Assembly (NCBI GenBank): GCA_030762895.1
Contig: CM061068.1
Span: 80,563,228-80,627,227 of the forward strand
Origin: Sophora flavescens
Taxonomy: Eukaryota > Streptophyta > Magnoliopsida > Fabales > Fabaceae
Direction: 5' to 3'
Length of the DNA stretch: 64,000 bases
In this document: positions 1 through 12,331 of the stretch, piece by piece
Layout of the letters: the number at the start of each line of letters is the position of its first letter
Position numbering within the stretch: the first letter of the stretch is position 1
Translations under genes and position numbers: made by a program
Notes under the pieces: model-generated
The model's input: only the letters and a program-made list of their open reading frames with translations
Databases searched by the model: none
Told to the model about the DNA's origin: nothing

Positions 1-330
1 GCTGAGGTTCCTTCGCCTGATAGCCTCCGGATATTTGTCCGGTGACTAGTTGTGAATCACTCTGGCACTTGACAGCCTTTGCCCCCATTTCATTCGCCAG
101 CCTTAGTCCCGCTATTAGAGCTTCATACTCGGCTTGATTGTTCGAGGTTTTGAACTCGAATTTTAACGATTGCTCCAAAATCAAATCTCCTGGTCCTTCC
201 AGAATCACCCCCGCTCCATCGCTTTGATATTTGAGGATCCATCCACGTATAGATTCCACCATGTATCCTCGGCCTCTGGCTGTGGATGGAGCTCGGCTAT
301 GAAGTCAGACAGGCATTGTGATTTCAGAGG
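1..330 (-). pseudogene. second (Tat-type) RNase H, truncated by window edge
   Basis: The minus strand encodes YVDGSSN, then after a one-base frame change GAGVILEGPGD, NNQAEYEALIAGLRLA and CQSDSQLV. These are the blocks of a separate RNase H1-like domain that Tat elements carry after the RT-linked RNase H. The domain continues off the left edge. The frameshift near position 215 disables it. Confidence 0.75.
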
Positions 331-1581
331 TCATCTCATCTCGTATTTCAAGCCAAACTCGGACAACTCTACTGACCAAGCAATCATACGCCCCGCCAAT
401 TCGGGCTTTTTGAGTATCTGTTTGATTGGGTGATCCGTCTTAACAACCACTTGGTGACTCTGAAAGTACGGGCGCAACCGCCGAGCTGCGGTCACCAAGG
501 CTAAGACCAGCTTCTCAATAACTTGATACCGAGTTTCGGCATCATGGAGCACCCTACTGATGAAGTATACTGGCATTTGGGCTTTCTCTACCTCCTGCAC
601 GATGACTGCGCTAATAGCATTCTCGGAGGCTGACAGATACAGATACAATTCTCTTCCCGGGATGGGTCTTGTTAATATCGGCGGGGAGGACAGAAAGTCC
701 TTGAAGTCGACAAAAGCCTTTTCGCAGTCCTCGGTCCATTTGAAGGTTTGGGGCTTCTTCAGCAGTTTGAAGAAAGGCCGAGCTTTCTCTGGATTTGGGT
801 AGGAACCGAGATAATGACGCAAGCCGCCCCGCCAATCTTTGTACTTCTTTAACGCTCGCGGGCTTCTCATCTCAATTACGGCCCGGCACTTATCGGGATT
901 GGCTTCAATTCCCCGTGGGTAAGCATAAAGCCGAGGAATTTACCCCCGACACCGAAAACACACTTCTCCGGGTTGAGCCTCATGTTGTACCTTCTCAATC
1001 GCTGAAATATTTCTTCCGGATCTATAGGGTGGTGGTCAATCAGATTTCACTACCATGTCATCCACATATACTTCCATGGTCCCGCCAATTTGCTTCTCAA
1101 ATACTCGGTCCATAAGTCTCTCGCACGTAGCTCCCGCATTCTTCAACCCAAACGGCATTACTCTGTAGCAGTAATTTGACCCCTCAGTAATGAAGGCTGT
1201 TTTCTCCTCATCCGGGGGGTACATTCTAATTTGGTTGTACCCAGAGTACGCATCCAACAAGCTTAAAATTCTGTATCCTAAGCCCCGTCAACCAGCCACA
1301 ATACTCGGCAAGGGATAAGAGTCTTTTGGGCATGCTCTGCCTGTGTCCATGTAATCAGTGCACATGCGCCACTTGCCATTTGCTTTCTTGACGAGAACGA
1401 CGTTGGCCAACCATGTGGTGTATTCTACTTCTCGGATAAAGTTGGCCTTGACCAACTTCGCTGTCTCCTCTTCGACTACTTTTCTCCTCTCTTCACCTAA
1501 TCTCCTTTTTCTCGGGCCATCAGCTTCGCCTGGACAGATTGCCAATTTATGGCATAAAAAGTTGGGATCAATTCCCGGCAT
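331..1581 (-). pseudogene. gypsy reverse transcriptase and RNase H remnant
   Basis: Three minus-strand blocks cover the RT and its connected RNase H. 1288-1581 starts MPGIDPNFLCHKL and runs through WRMCTDY. 1036-1260 has DAYSGYNQIRM, MPFGLKNAGAT and the catalytic YVDDMVVKS. 331-870 has the thumb/RNase H part (PYFQSHQVVVKTDHPIKQIL). Frameshifts separate the blocks, so no continuous polymerase can be made. In normal gypsy elements this enzyme copies the element's RNA inside cytoplasmic particles. Confidence 0.85.
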
Positions 1582-1841
1582 GTCGGATGTGGTCCAGCGA
1601 ATAGATCGGCATTTCTGCGCAGCACTTGCTTTATTTCTTCTTTCGGAGTAGGCTCAAGGTGACCACCGAGCTTAGTACACCGCTCAGCCGCGCGCCGAGT
1701 TGGAACTTCTCTAGCTCCTCAATAGGTTGTGGACGTTGTTCCCGCACGTCCATCCTGGGATCCAGCTCAACGGAGTTTCATCAATTCACCGCCTTGTCCT
1801 TCCCCCTGTCTAGGGTTTCTATCGGGAGGGTTTAAGTTTGC

Positions 1842-2030
1842 TCACCACCGCAAACTATCGGCAGAGCACCTGTCTCGCCATCCTCCGATCTGCGCCTGGA
1901 CAGCCACTATATCTCCCGAGCTTGAGGGGAACTTCATTGTGAGGTGGGGAGTAGAGACCACAGCCCCTAACTCGCTCAAGGACGGCCTTCCGATCGGGAT
2001 ATTATACGATGTAACTGCGTTAACTAGCAC
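1842..2030 (-). pseudogene. gypsy protease/linker remnant
   Basis: A 62-residue minus-strand stretch includes NIPIGRPSLSELGAVVSTPH followed by LTMKFPS. This is the conserved block after the aspartic protease in Tat polyproteins (the GRP-x-L...AVVST motif). The catalytic aspartate was not located in an intact frame; 2040-2300 probably holds its decayed remains. Confidence 0.65.
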
Positions 2031-2820
2031 ATACCGACCATGATGGTTTTAGAAGCTCTCGCCATCGCCAAAAGTGGTCAAGAGAGGTCAATATATCCCC
2101 GAGTATCAACCTGCTCCCCTGCGAAGCCAACGAGTTTATCATCATACGGCTGAATTGACTTCTCCGGATCCCTAGCTTCAAACGTTGAGTAGTACAATAT
2201 ATCCGCGAGCTCCCCGATCGACGAGGGTTCTTTTGACCGAGAAGTTGGCCAACCAGACGGTGATCACCATGGGGTCATCCTGGTTGGGATCTACTCCCAC
2301 AAAATCTTCATCGTAAAAAGATAATAGGGGGAACTCCGGGAGGCTTGCCGGGATACCGAGTTAACAAATCGGATGGCCCGCAGATGTCTTCTTCGAGCTG
2401 AACTTGTGGTGCCTCCCCCCGCGAACCCTCCCCGAGATGGTGTTTATCACCCCCGGATGACATTATCCTCTTCCCGTCTTTCATTCTCGCTTTTTCTCGC
2501 TCTCTCGCTCTCCTCATTTCTTCGATCGCCGCCTCCTCGGGCTTCGGCCACCCTCTCTTCTTCTCGTTTCCCCGCGCCTCTCACTGTTGTTGTTGTTTCT
2601 TCGGACAAAGTTGCTTGAGGTGGCCACCTGAACCAGCTTCTTCAATTTTATCCCGTAGGACCCAAGCATTCCTCGGTGGTATGGCCATAGTTGCGGTGAT
2701 ACCGACAGTGCTTCCGCGATCCGCGTTTCGGGGTGTGGCCACCTTTGGGAGCTGCGGAAGCTCCGCACAGACGCTTCCTCGAACACCCGAGCCCGATTTG
2801 TGTTGAGGGGAGTATAATGA

Positions 2821-3506
2821 TCATACTTCGGTCCCTCTGAAATGCTCGGCCGGGCCTTTCAATCTCGGCTTATCACCCCCGCCTCCTCTCTTGTCTCTAC
2901 CTTCTCGCCCGTCGCCTTCATCGGTCCGATCCCTTTTCTTGGACTCCTCTACCTCCTCCATATTGATGTAACCTGCAGCTTTTCTTCTCAGTTTGTCCAT
3001 ATCGGCTGGCGGTTTTCGAGCTAAGTACCTAGCAAAAGGGCCAGGTCTCAACCCGGTCAGGATGGTGTGTAGTGCGACATCGGCACTGAGATTGGGGATG
3101 AGTACCGCCTCCTTGCTGAATCTGGCCATGAAGTTGCGCAGGGATTCATTCTTCTCTTGCCTCGAAGTTCACCAAAGGAGGCCGAGGTTTTCCGGTGGGC
3201 TCGGCCAGGCAAACTAAGCGCTGAACCTAGCCACGAATGTATCAAAAGAGTCCACCGAGGTCGGGGTAGCTGGGTGTACCAAGTCAACGCTGCCTCCTTC
3301 GATGGTGGTTGGGAAAACTTTGCACATGACAGCGTCGCCATCCGTAAAAAGGTACATCTCGCGTGGTGAAGGCGCCCAAGTGGCGCTCGGGTCCGAGGTG
3401 CCATCATATTTGTCAATGTTGATGGGCTTGTAGTTGGGCGGCAAGGGGACCCCCATGATATCATTCGTGAAAGGATGCCTCGGCTTCCGCAGCTGGCCCC
3501 TGTCAT
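2821..3506 (-). pseudogene. gypsy gag remnant
   Basis: The minus strand encodes gag-like segments split over at least three frames. One piece (3214-3456) contains a FDGT-like start (KYDGTSDPSATW) and MCKVFPTTIEG. Another frame carries the tryptophan-rich WYTQLP continuation. A third (2821-3129) has ADVALHTILTGLRPGPFA. Together these are characteristic Tat gag capsid blocks in the right order. The switches between frames show at least two indels. No intact zinc knuckle was found downstream; 2300-2820 is low-complexity, arginine-rich and unresolved. Confidence 0.8.
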
Positions 3507-3930
3507 TAAGTCTGCTCGCTTGGGAGTGAAGATTCTAGGGCCTGCTTAGGGAATCCTCTTCCTCCTCTGCTCGGTTGTTGTGGTGGGAAGCCCGGAGGCG
3601 AGGACCTCCTTCCCGATACAAGTTTCGGACCCCTCAATCTCGGGAGGTCGGGCGCTCTCTTTCATGTGAGGAGGAGACCGACCTCTCCCCTCGGCTCTCT
3701 CTCACGACGGTCATTCTCACGGCGGGATTTCTTCATTCTCCCTTCTCGCGCTGCCACTGCGCGCGAGAAGCTCTCGAACCACGGGGTTGTCAGTCATTCC
3801 TGCTGGGCCTACGGACTATTCTCCATTATCCCCGTTAACTCCGTTGTTGGCATTCCTTGGTTCCTCCCTCCTGCAGTTTCCGCTTCTCGTCCTCACCATT
3901 TTTGTGTGGTATGGGAAAATATTTGCTTCG

Positions 3931-3949
3931 ATCCCCACAGACGGCGCCA
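3931..3949 (-). other. Primer binding site, tRNA-Asp type
   Basis: The minus strand reads TGGCGCCGTCTGTGGGGAT two bases inside the LTR. This resembles the tRNA-Asp-complementary primer site common in Tat and Athila gypsy elements. It fixes the element's orientation as minus. Confidence 0.75.
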
Positions 3950-3951
3950 AA

Positions 3952-4389
3952 TGTTCCTACCAAATATCTCGGGTATGAAATACTCACTGAACGAGGATTA
4001 GTGGGGTGTTTTTGGATTGTGCTTGACGAATGTGGGATTCTCGCTCTCCTACGTATCCAAAAGGGAATCAAAGCAAACGTAGTTCTAGAATGAGGGGTAA
4101 GCCCCTATTTATAGTTGTTCTCTCAGGATCGGGCTCAAAATAAGCGGAGGAATATTTGGATCGGGATCGCGATCATGGGGAGAGATATCCTGAGCCCGAT
4201 TGTCCTGGAGTGTCATTATGGCTAGCGAGATATTCGGCCCGCTTAGTCATGGATGGATAGCTTGGGGCCGAGTAGTTATTCTCGGGTCCTCGGCTTCGGA
4301 GGAGTTTGGGTCAAGGCCCATTCGTGGGGGTAAGCTCGGTTGGTCCAGTGTATAGACGAGTTCTCGGTCTTACATTCTCGGCCAGTACA
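3952..4389 (-). repeat. 5' LTR of the gypsy element
   Basis: On the plus strand this 438-bp block begins TGTTCC and ends GTACA, giving the TG...CA ends of an LTR. It directly abuts the primer binding site at its left end and unrelated AT-rich DNA at its right end. The right boundary is inferred from the TG/CA rule because the partner LTR is outside the window. Confidence 0.7.
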
Positions 4390-4394
4390 CGATT

Positions 4395-5052
4395 CAATGA
4401 TGAAAATATCGTGTGATTTGGATTGGATCGGTTTACTTTCTTAAAAAAATTCGATCCGATTCAATCCAATCAAATACGGTTTGGATTGGATTGGATAATT
4501 CGGTTTTTGTCCTACTTTATTTTTTTCTAATGTCAAGTGTCCTTTCTAGTTATTTAATAGTGGATAAAAGATAATCTTTGTTTTAATTTGAGAGTTTGAG
4601 AAGAAAAAAATTATTGATGTTTTTTAACACTTCTTTTATATTAATTCTTTATATCTACTACCACTTATCCTATTTTTTTTCTTGAATCGGCTACAAATAA
4701 ATTGTAGCTAATTATTTTTCAAATTTACTTAATTGTTTTCCTATTTTTCATGATTACTCAATCAAATATATATATATGCTGTGCATCAAAGCTTTTAGTA
4801 AAATATAACTTCAAGACAAATATTAAAGAGAATGAGGAATATAAAAGTATGAAGAATAATGTTTAAGTATGAGTAATACTATAATTTCAAAAATAATAGT
4901 ATATGTATATAATAGATCGGTTTGGATTGGATTGAACTTCACTATAAGATCCAAAATCCGATCCAATCCAATAAAAAATTGCGGTTTTTTTCGGTTTTCG
5001 ATTTTTTTTGTTCGATTTTTACGGTTTGGATCGGTTGATGAACACCCTTACT
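4395..5052. repeat. Degenerate hAT-like non-autonomous element remnant
   Basis: Both flanks of this 650-bp AT-rich block are packed with short direct and inverted copies of GGATTGGAT/ATCCAATCC and CGGTTT. The right end reads GATGAACACCCTTA, the reverse complement of a TAAGGGTGTTC-type hAT terminus. The matching left terminus is missing, probably lost when the gypsy element landed at 4389. Classification rests on terminal similarity only. Confidence 0.4.
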
Positions 5053-5512
5053 CCAATCCTCTTTATCTATTTTTTTAACTCTAAAATCGGTAAAACAAAA
5101 TATCCAATAACTTCTGGTACATGAATCAATCAAAAGAAACTATTTCAAACTTGAGAATGGTTGAATATAATCCATTTTGTTAAATGATCATATCTGCACG
5201 AGTTTTCTCGTTTTTTTTTTGTTTTTGTTTTTTTTTTGTGTTTAGCATATAAGGCATTGTTCAAAGTCTTATATTGCAATGGTGATAAACTAAAAATAGA
5301 GAAACAGAGAGACGTTTTTGCCCAGCAAACAACCTACGATAATGTGATTGATGGGCGTTAGCAAAAAGGGGAGAGAGAAAGAGCACGAAGAGGCAGTGTG
5401 CGGCAATCACGGGGGAAATCTCATTATCATTGACCACTTAATTGATTAAATATAAGCTTTTGGATTAAATAAAAATGGATGGTAAATATTTGGTGTCAAA
5501 ATTTGATCCTAT

Positions 5513-5560
<48 letters not shown>

Positions 5561-5829
5561 TTATTTATGAAGCTATTTATTTGTATTGATAATGTTTGTT
5601 TCATAGTTAATTGTACAAGGATGAAATGAAAAAATGTGATTATTTATATATATATTACTTAAATAAATGAACACTTATTGAAAATATAATCACAAGCTAG
5701 TGTAAATGTATTAAGACTTACCAATATAATTATATTTTCAATTTCTACTTAAATAAATGAAAACTTATTGAAAATATAATCACAAGTTAGTGTAAATGTG
5801 ATTAAGACTTACCAATATAATTATATTTT

Positions 5830-5882
<53 letters not shown>

Positions 5883-6040
5883 TATGAAGCTATTTATATT
5901 TAGTCGTTATTCTTCTTTCACCTTCTATAGTGATGCATTAGCATATTACTTTGATAAAAAAATAGTATGAAACTATTTATATATTTCTTAAATAAATTAA
6001 AATATACTTCTATAGTGATACATTAGCATACTACTTTGAT

Positions 6041-6098
<58 letters not shown>

Positions 6099-6690
6099 GC
6101 TATTTATATATTTCTTAAATTTCGATTCATGCGTAAGTCTTATTGTATTTACACTACCTTGTGATTATGTTTTCAATCAATTTTCATTTATTTAAATAAT
6201 ATATATATATAAAGCATGTTTGAATTTGGTGCCAAAAGCCAAAAAATATATTATTTCAATAATATTATATCTATGTTTGATTATAATATAATTAGCTTTA
6301 TATTTGGATATATTCGTTGAAATGATTTTTAAGATAATATATTTTATTATGGCTTTGTTAAAAAATTACTTTTATGTAATAAAGTTTAAAAAAAAGTATG
6401 AAGCTATTTATTTGTATTGATAATGTTTGTTTGTTAGTTACTTTTACAAGGATGAAATGAAAAAATGTGATTAGTTTTGAAATAATCAAACAAGTTTTTT
6501 TTTCTTAAATGATTTTTTCCTATAAAAGCTATTTTTTTATAATTTAATGAAGTTTAGCAAGCATTGTCATTTAAAAAAATATTGTTTTCTTAAAGATAAT
6601 TTTCCTAAACATGCTAATAATAAGATAAAGTAAATTATATTCCATCCTATTTTCACTATTGGCTAACCATTAAGTTATTTATATACTAAA
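5053..6690. repeat. AT-rich intergenic DNA with microsatellites and local duplications
   Basis: No gene was found. There is a (CA)n-(TA)n microsatellite at 5514-5561 and pure (TA)n tracts near 5831-5877 and 6042-6095. A ~75-bp segment beginning TATGAAGCTATTTATTTG occurs at about 5566 and again at about 6398. A ~90-bp segment (CACTTATTGAAAATATAATC and following) is tandemly repeated at about 5657 and 5747, with a related inverted copy near 6125-6200. The cluster probably grew by slippage and local duplication. Confidence 0.7.
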
Positions 6691-7289
6691 GGCTTAATTG
6701 CACTTTTGGTCCCCCAAGTATCATGATTGTGCGATTTTGGTCCATCGGGTTTCAATTGTGACAATTGGGTCCCCCGGGTATCGCGATTGTGCAATTTTAG
6801 TCCCTCGGGTTCCAATTGTGCCAATTGGGTCCCCCAGGTATTACGATTGTGCAATTTTGGTCACCCAGATATTACAATTATGCAATTTTAAATGTCAGTA
6901 GCCTACGTGGCACATGTGGGACTGATTTTATACTTAGTGAGGCCAACTCGATAGCTTACATGACATCCTACGTGTCAATTAAAGTATGTGAGGCGTCAAC
7001 AATACTATATAGGAATGTCATATAAGTTGTCAAACCGACCTCACTAAATGCCAAATCAGTCTCACATGTGCCACATATGCTACAGACATTTTAAATTGCA
7101 TAATTGTGATATCTGGGGGGCCAAAATTGCACAATCGTAATTTCTGAGGGACCCAATTAGCACAATTGGAACCCGAGGGACCAAAATCGCACAATCGCGA
7201 TACCTGAGGGACCAAATTGTCACAATTGAAACCTGATGGACCAAAATCGCAGAATCGTGATACTTGGGGGACCAAAAGTGCAATTAAGC
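6691..7289. mobile_element. Foldback Mutator-like MITE, 599 bp
   Basis: The block is an almost complete inverted repeat. It opens GGCTTAATTGCAC and closes with the reverse complement, ending CAATTAAGC. The arms extend roughly 260-280 bp each, with a short spacer around 6960-7030. Each arm contains internal ~60-bp repeats of the type TTTGGTCC...CAATTG. The 10-bp sequence ATATACTAAA lies immediately outside both ends (6681-6690 and 7290-7299), a perfect target duplication of Mutator-like length. No transposase is encoded; open frames here are palindrome shadows. Confidence 0.88.
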
Positions 7290-7299
7290 ATATACTAAA

Positions 7300-7862
7300 A
7301 AAGGTTTTTAAAGGTTAACCTTATGCTTTGTTGTTTACAAAATAAAATAAAAATTTTAATTTAAAAATAATAATTAAAAAATCTTATTTAAAGGAGTATT
7401 ATCGATGTATATTTATTTTTTAAGTATATTATATATTTATTTTTCTCAAACAAATATTGTTTTAGGATACATATATACTATCAAATGATAGATATAAAAC
7501 ATGTATCTATTATCTGAAAAATGAATTTTTTATCATATTCTTGTTTTTTTCAGTCATTTAACTAAACAGGAGATATGAATTATTATAATCACATTATCGA
7601 TAAATATGACAAAAATATCATTTAAACAAGCTTATTTGAGTATAAAATTAAATACAAGTTTGTCAAATTATAATATCGTCATTTGTTAGATTGTATATTA
7701 AAAAATCATTTATTTGAGCAAAAAGCGAGGGCACACCCACCAACCCACCCATACACACCCACAATAGATTGAAAAAATAATACTTATATGAACTATGTTT
7801 CTTTTTATAAGCTTTTTAAATTGTACAATTTATTTTTAAAATTAAAAACTTAACTAAACAAT
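7300..7862. other. AT-rich spacer without recognisable genes
   Basis: This segment is strongly AT-rich with many short homopolymer runs. Neither strand gives a recognisable coding segment or repeat boundary. The last five bases (7858-7862, ACAAT) are the left target duplication of the copia element that follows. Confidence 0.7.
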
Positions 7863-8182
7863 TGTTGATGATGCAAGATGGAAACGAGACACCCAGATAA
7901 CTATGCCTTTTTTAGTTATTTAATAAATCAGTTAATCATTATGTAATTAGTTAGTTAGTTAGTTAGCTTTTCAGTTAGTTGGTTGGTAGTTATCTAACTG
8001 ATTTCTAGTAGCTAAGTAGCTTTGTATATATTGGTAATTGCTGTACAGTTGGAAAATCAATCAGAAAAGAGAAATCAATTTTTCTCGCATACACTTCCTC
8101 TTCCTCTCCTCACTCTCTCTTTCTTGCATAACACGTTTCTGGTTCAGTTCTCTCTACATTGCCATGGCCATGTCTTTCCACA
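7863..8182 (+). repeat. 5' LTR of copia element
   Basis: The LTR begins TGTTGATGATGCAAG and ends CTTTCCACA, directly before the primer site. It contains a TATATA-type promoter sequence near 8025-8030 and a CT-rich stretch near 8095-8135. It aligns end to end with 13075-13394 without gaps. Confidence 0.95.
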
Positions 8183-8193
8183 TGGTATCAGAG
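8183..8193 (+). other. Primer binding site, initiator tRNA-Met type
   Basis: TGGTATCAGAG follows the 5' LTR without a gap. It is the standard copia primer site complementary to the 3' end of initiator tRNA-Met. Confidence 0.9.
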
Positions 8194-8390
8194 ATCCTCT
8201 AGGAGGAGCTTTGCTGCGCCCTGATTCTTCTCTTCAGTTCACACCGTTGCTGAAGCTTCTTCATCTCTCTTTCTTCTGACTTTGCTTCCAACAATTGAAG
8301 CAAGTTCTTCTTTAATCTCAAACTGCAATTTCTTGAATTTACATCTTTGAAGCCTTTGATTCTCCTTTCTTGATCAATTTCTGATCAATC

Positions 8391-10175
8391 TTGTTTGATT
8401 CCTTAAGATTCCTCGATTTGATAGTTCATCAAATGGTGAACACAATCATGGATCCTTCAAGCCCCTATTTCTTGCACCAGAATGAGAACACAGGCGTTTA
8501 TCTTGTTTCTACAAAGCTTCATGAAAGTGGAAGCAATTATTCCACATGGTCTCGATCTATGACTATTGCACTCAAATCAAAGAATAAGTTGGTATTCGTT
8601 GATGGATCAATGGTGAAACCAGATGCAAACAGTTTGATGTTCAAACCCTGGGACAGATGCAACACTATGGTTCTTTCTTGGTTGCATAGCTCGATTGATG
8701 ATTCAATTTTGGATACTATTCTATGGATGGACATAGGTCTTGAGGTTTGGAACACTCAGAAGAAAATGTACTGTCAAGGTGATATATTTCGCATTTCTGA
8801 TTTACAAGAAGAAATTTTCATGTGTAGACAAGGAGATAGGTCCATTACCTCTTATTTTACCAATCTCAAAGGTTTATGGCAAGAATTTCACAATTACAGA
8901 CCCATTCCCTCATGCCTCTGTGTAGTACAATGCACTTGCACCCTTATCCCTACACTTCAGTCATATAGGGACACAGATCATGTTATTAGATTTCTAAAGG
9001 GACTTAATGAACAATATGCTGCAATAAGATCACAGATAATGCTCATGAAGCCACTTCCTGACGCTGATGAGGTATCCTCCATGTTAATTCAACAAGAGAG
9101 ACAAATGAATGGCAGCAATCATGATGAGGTTAAGGTTCTTGCCATTACTAACTTCCCTGACCATGATCAAATGGGAAGAGGCAAAGGGAGAAGAGGAAGT
9201 AGATCTCACTCTAGTGGAAGAGGAAATGGAGGAAGGAACACCAAAATGTGCACCTACTGTCACAAGTCTGGACACACAGTGGATACATGCTACAAAAAGC
9301 ATGGCTATCCACCTAACTACTTCAAGAACAATGGTGTTGTTAATAATTACACTGTAGAAGAGGACATAGCTTCTGATGATGATGGCAGAAGCATGACTTC
9401 TCATAGGGAAAGGAATGAGGGCTCAAGCCTGACCTTGACTCCTGACCAACATAAAGCATTGATGACACTATTGCATCAAAATTCTGGATCACAACTTCAT
9501 GCTACCAATCAGATAACATCTCATCTTAACCATACTTCCATTCACAAACCTTCAGGTACAATTTGTGCCTTATCAAATTTCTCAAAACCAAAATGTTGGA
9601 TCTTAGATACAGGAGCAACAAATCATGTGTGCTACTGTTTATCCGAGTTCCAAACTTTTAAAAGAATAAAACCAATTCCAGTCAGCTTACCTGATGGAAG
9701 CAGAATTGTGGCCAGTATATCAGGAGCTGTCATGTTCTCTAATGACTTGTACATTTCTGATGTGTTGTATATTCCAAAATTTAGTTTCAACCTTGTTTCT
9801 GTTTCAAAATTGACAACTTCTTTACCTTGCACACTTACCTTTTCCCATGACACTTGTCAGATAAGGGACATCAATACTTTGAGGATGATTGATGAAGCTA
9901 AACTCAAGCATGGACTCTATGCAATGTCACCTTCTTCAAATATGTTGGTGCATCCACTTACTGCTACTGAGGTTGTTCGTACTGTCAACCTCTCCACAAC
10001 CAATCTTTGGCACAAACGACTTGAACACCCTTCTCAAGAGAAATTACTCATCATGAAGAAATCACACTCCTTTATAGATACTATAAACATTGACAAACAC
10101 TGTGAAATCTGTCATTATGCAAAACAGAAAAATTTTGTAATAGCCATAGTCAATCTTACATTCCTTTTGAAATGA
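8391..10175 (+). pseudogene. copia gag-protease with start of integrase
   Basis: A 594-codon open frame. The likely start is an internal Met (codon 15 or 20), because the family usually begins just before the SPYFLH block. Residues ~20-250 are the copia gag domain (YSTWSRSMTIALKSKNK). A CCHC zinc knuckle, CTYCHKSGHTVDTC, starts near residue 287. The aspartic protease motif LDTGATNHV has its aspartate at about residue 406. The pre-integrase block (LWHKRLEHPS) and half of the HHCC finger (CEICHYAKQ) follow. The frame then slips near 10135 and stops, while the matching integrase sequence resumes in another frame. Gag would form the particle and the protease would cut the polyprotein. Confidence 0.9.
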
Positions 10176-10243
10176 TACATGTAGATATTTGGGGTCCAAT
10201 ATCTGTTCCATCCATGTTTGGACATTGATATTTCTTAACCATT

Positions 10244-10915
10244 GTGGATGATTTTAGTAGACACACTTGGTTGTTTCTAATGAAAGTAAAATCTGAAACT
10301 TCTTCTCTCATTCAGTCTTTCACTTCTATGATTGAAACTCAGTTTGATTCTAAACTCAAATGCATCAGGTCTGACAATGGAAAGGAATTCCTTCTCCATG
10401 ATTTTTACAAATCTAAAGGAATTTTGCATCAAACAACTTGTGTAGAGACTCCAAAACAGAATGGGGTTGTGGAGAGGAAACACCAACACATCTTAGTTAT
10501 TGCTAGGGCTCTCATGTTTGAAGCCTCTTTACCTAAATGTTTTTGGAACTTCGCAGTGACACATGCAGTGCATTTGATAAATAGGCAGCCATCATCATCC
10601 ATTACAAATCATTCTCCTTATTTCAAACTTCATAATCAAATACCTGATGTCGATAATCTAAGGATCTTCGGTTGTCTATGTTATGCAAGCACACTGGTGT
10701 CACAGAGAAATAAGTTAGACCCTAGAGCCCGAAAATGCATATTCTTAGGCTTCAAAACTGGAACAAAGGGGTATGTACTCTTTGACCTTAAAATTAGAGA
10801 AACTTTTATCTCAAGAAATGTGATCTTTCATGAAAGTATATTCCCTTATGCCAACTTGATTGTGGACACTGCATCCACTGAACCTGTCTTTCCATTATAC
10901 CAAAATGCTTCTTAA
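10244..10915 (+). pseudogene. copia integrase core
   Basis: The frame carries the DDE integrase: VDDFSRHTW (first Asp, just upstream and at the start), SDNGKEF (second Asp) and NGVVERKHQHI (Glu), followed by the conserved GCLCYAS and FLGFKTGTKGY blocks. An in-frame TGA at 10226-10228 lies upstream, where the family has a sense codon. A TAA at 10913-10915 separates it from the RT frame, which is the same reading frame. Integrase would insert the cDNA into the chromosome. Confidence 0.88.
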
Positions 10916-10936
10916 TTCTCTTGGATTCTCACCAAA

Positions 10937-12331
10937 TTGTCCAAATGTGACTCAAGCCACCACTCCTGCAGCACCAACACCTATCATTGTTCCTGTCATT
11001 CAAATGATTCACAGAACCTTGAGCCAACACAACAGGTACAAGACAGCCATGACAATCCTATTACAAACCCAAATCCCGTGCCTGCACCAAACCTTGTTCC
11101 TATAAAACAATCAGGCAGAACCAGAAGGACGCCAACATATTTGCAGGAGTATCATTGTGCATTGGCCACTTCTACAGCTGTACAATCTGAATCAAAGGTT
11201 AGATATCCCATCTCAAGCTATCTTTCATACCATAAACTATCACCATCTCACAAACACACTGCCTTAGCCATATCTACTGCCATAGAACCTAACACATATG
11301 CAGAGGCTATGATCCATGAATGTTGGCAAAAGGCCATCAATGATGAACTGTTGGCACTAGAAAAGAATCAGACCTGGGTTCTCACTCCTCTTCCTAAAGA
11401 AAAACACACAATTGGGTGTAAATGGGTGTTCAAGGTGAAGCATAAAGTTGATGGATCAATAGAAAGACACAAGGCAAGGCTTGTAGCAAAGGGATACAGC
11501 CAGACTGAGGGGATAGATTACTTGGAGACATTCGGTCCAGTGGCCAAAATGACTACCATCCGAGTTCTGATGACTTTGGCTGCAGCACACAATTGGCACA
11601 TGCATCAATTGGATGTTAACACCGCATTCTTACATGGAGACCTACATGAGGAGGTCTATATGAAACCTCCACCAGGGCTACCTACATCTAGTCATGACCT
11701 TGTCTGTAAGTTGCAAAAGTCTTTGTATGGTCTTAAGCAAGCTAGTCGGCAGTGGAATGCTAAGCTTACTGAGACTTTACTAGCTTCGGGCTACCAGCAG
11801 TCTAGATCAAACCACTTCTTGTTCACAAAGTCTTATCAAAATCAATTCACAGCCATACTGGTGTATGTAGATGACTTAGTTCTAACTGGCACAGACATCA
11901 AAGAGATTAACAAGATGAAACAACTGCTAGATGCTAGATTTAGCATTAAAGATCTTGGGCCACTGAGATATTTCTTGGGATTGGAGATAGCAAGATCCAA
12001 GAAGGGTATCAATTTATGCCAAAGAAAGTATGCTCTAGACCTGTTGCAAGACACTGGGATGTTGGGAGCGAAACCATCTTCCACACCTATGGACAGCAAG
12101 ACAAAGTTATATAAGAACTCTGGTGAATCACTCGCAGATCCAACTCCTTATAGGAGACTCATCGGTAGGCTCTTGTATTTGACTCACACAAGACCTGACA
12201 TTTCTTTTGCAGTAAGTAACCTTAGTCGGTTCTTGGAAGCACCAACGAACACACACCATCAGGCTAAACTTAGAGTAATCAGATACATATATAAAAGGAT
12301 CTCCGGGACAAGGGATTTTTTTTTCCAGTAG
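10937..12331 (+). pseudogene. copia reverse transcriptase
   Basis: A 464-codon frame with all hallmarks of the copia RT (RVT_2): WVLTPLPKEKHTIGCKWVFK, RLVAKGYSQTEGIDYLETF, LDVNTAFLHGDLHEEVYM, the catalytic YVDDLVLTG, and LGLEIARSKKGI. It ends at a T-rich run (GGGATTTTTTTTT, about 12314-12325). A one-base slip there moves the frame away from the RNase H domain, which continues in another frame to about 13060. The RT body itself is intact. Confidence 0.9.

Larger units (their letters stand above)
1..4389 (-). mobile_element. Ty3/gypsy (Tat-type) LTR retrotransposon, cut by window edge
   Basis: Read on the minus strand, this stretch gives LTR, tRNA-Asp-type primer site, gag, protease, reverse transcriptase, RNase H and a second RNase H, the order expected for a Tat-lineage gypsy element. 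Coding segments lie in several frames and are broken by frameshifts, so the copy is dead. Integrase and the other LTR would lie left of position 1, so target duplications cannot be checked. The segments are more GC-rich than the AT-rich DNA that follows, as is usual for these elements in plants. Confidence 0.9.

Noticed and set aside
6698..7283. Several 60-80 codon frames with repeated peptide phrases on both strands
   Set aside because: They are translations of the inverted and internal repeats of the foldback MITE, symmetrical on both strands, and not proteins.
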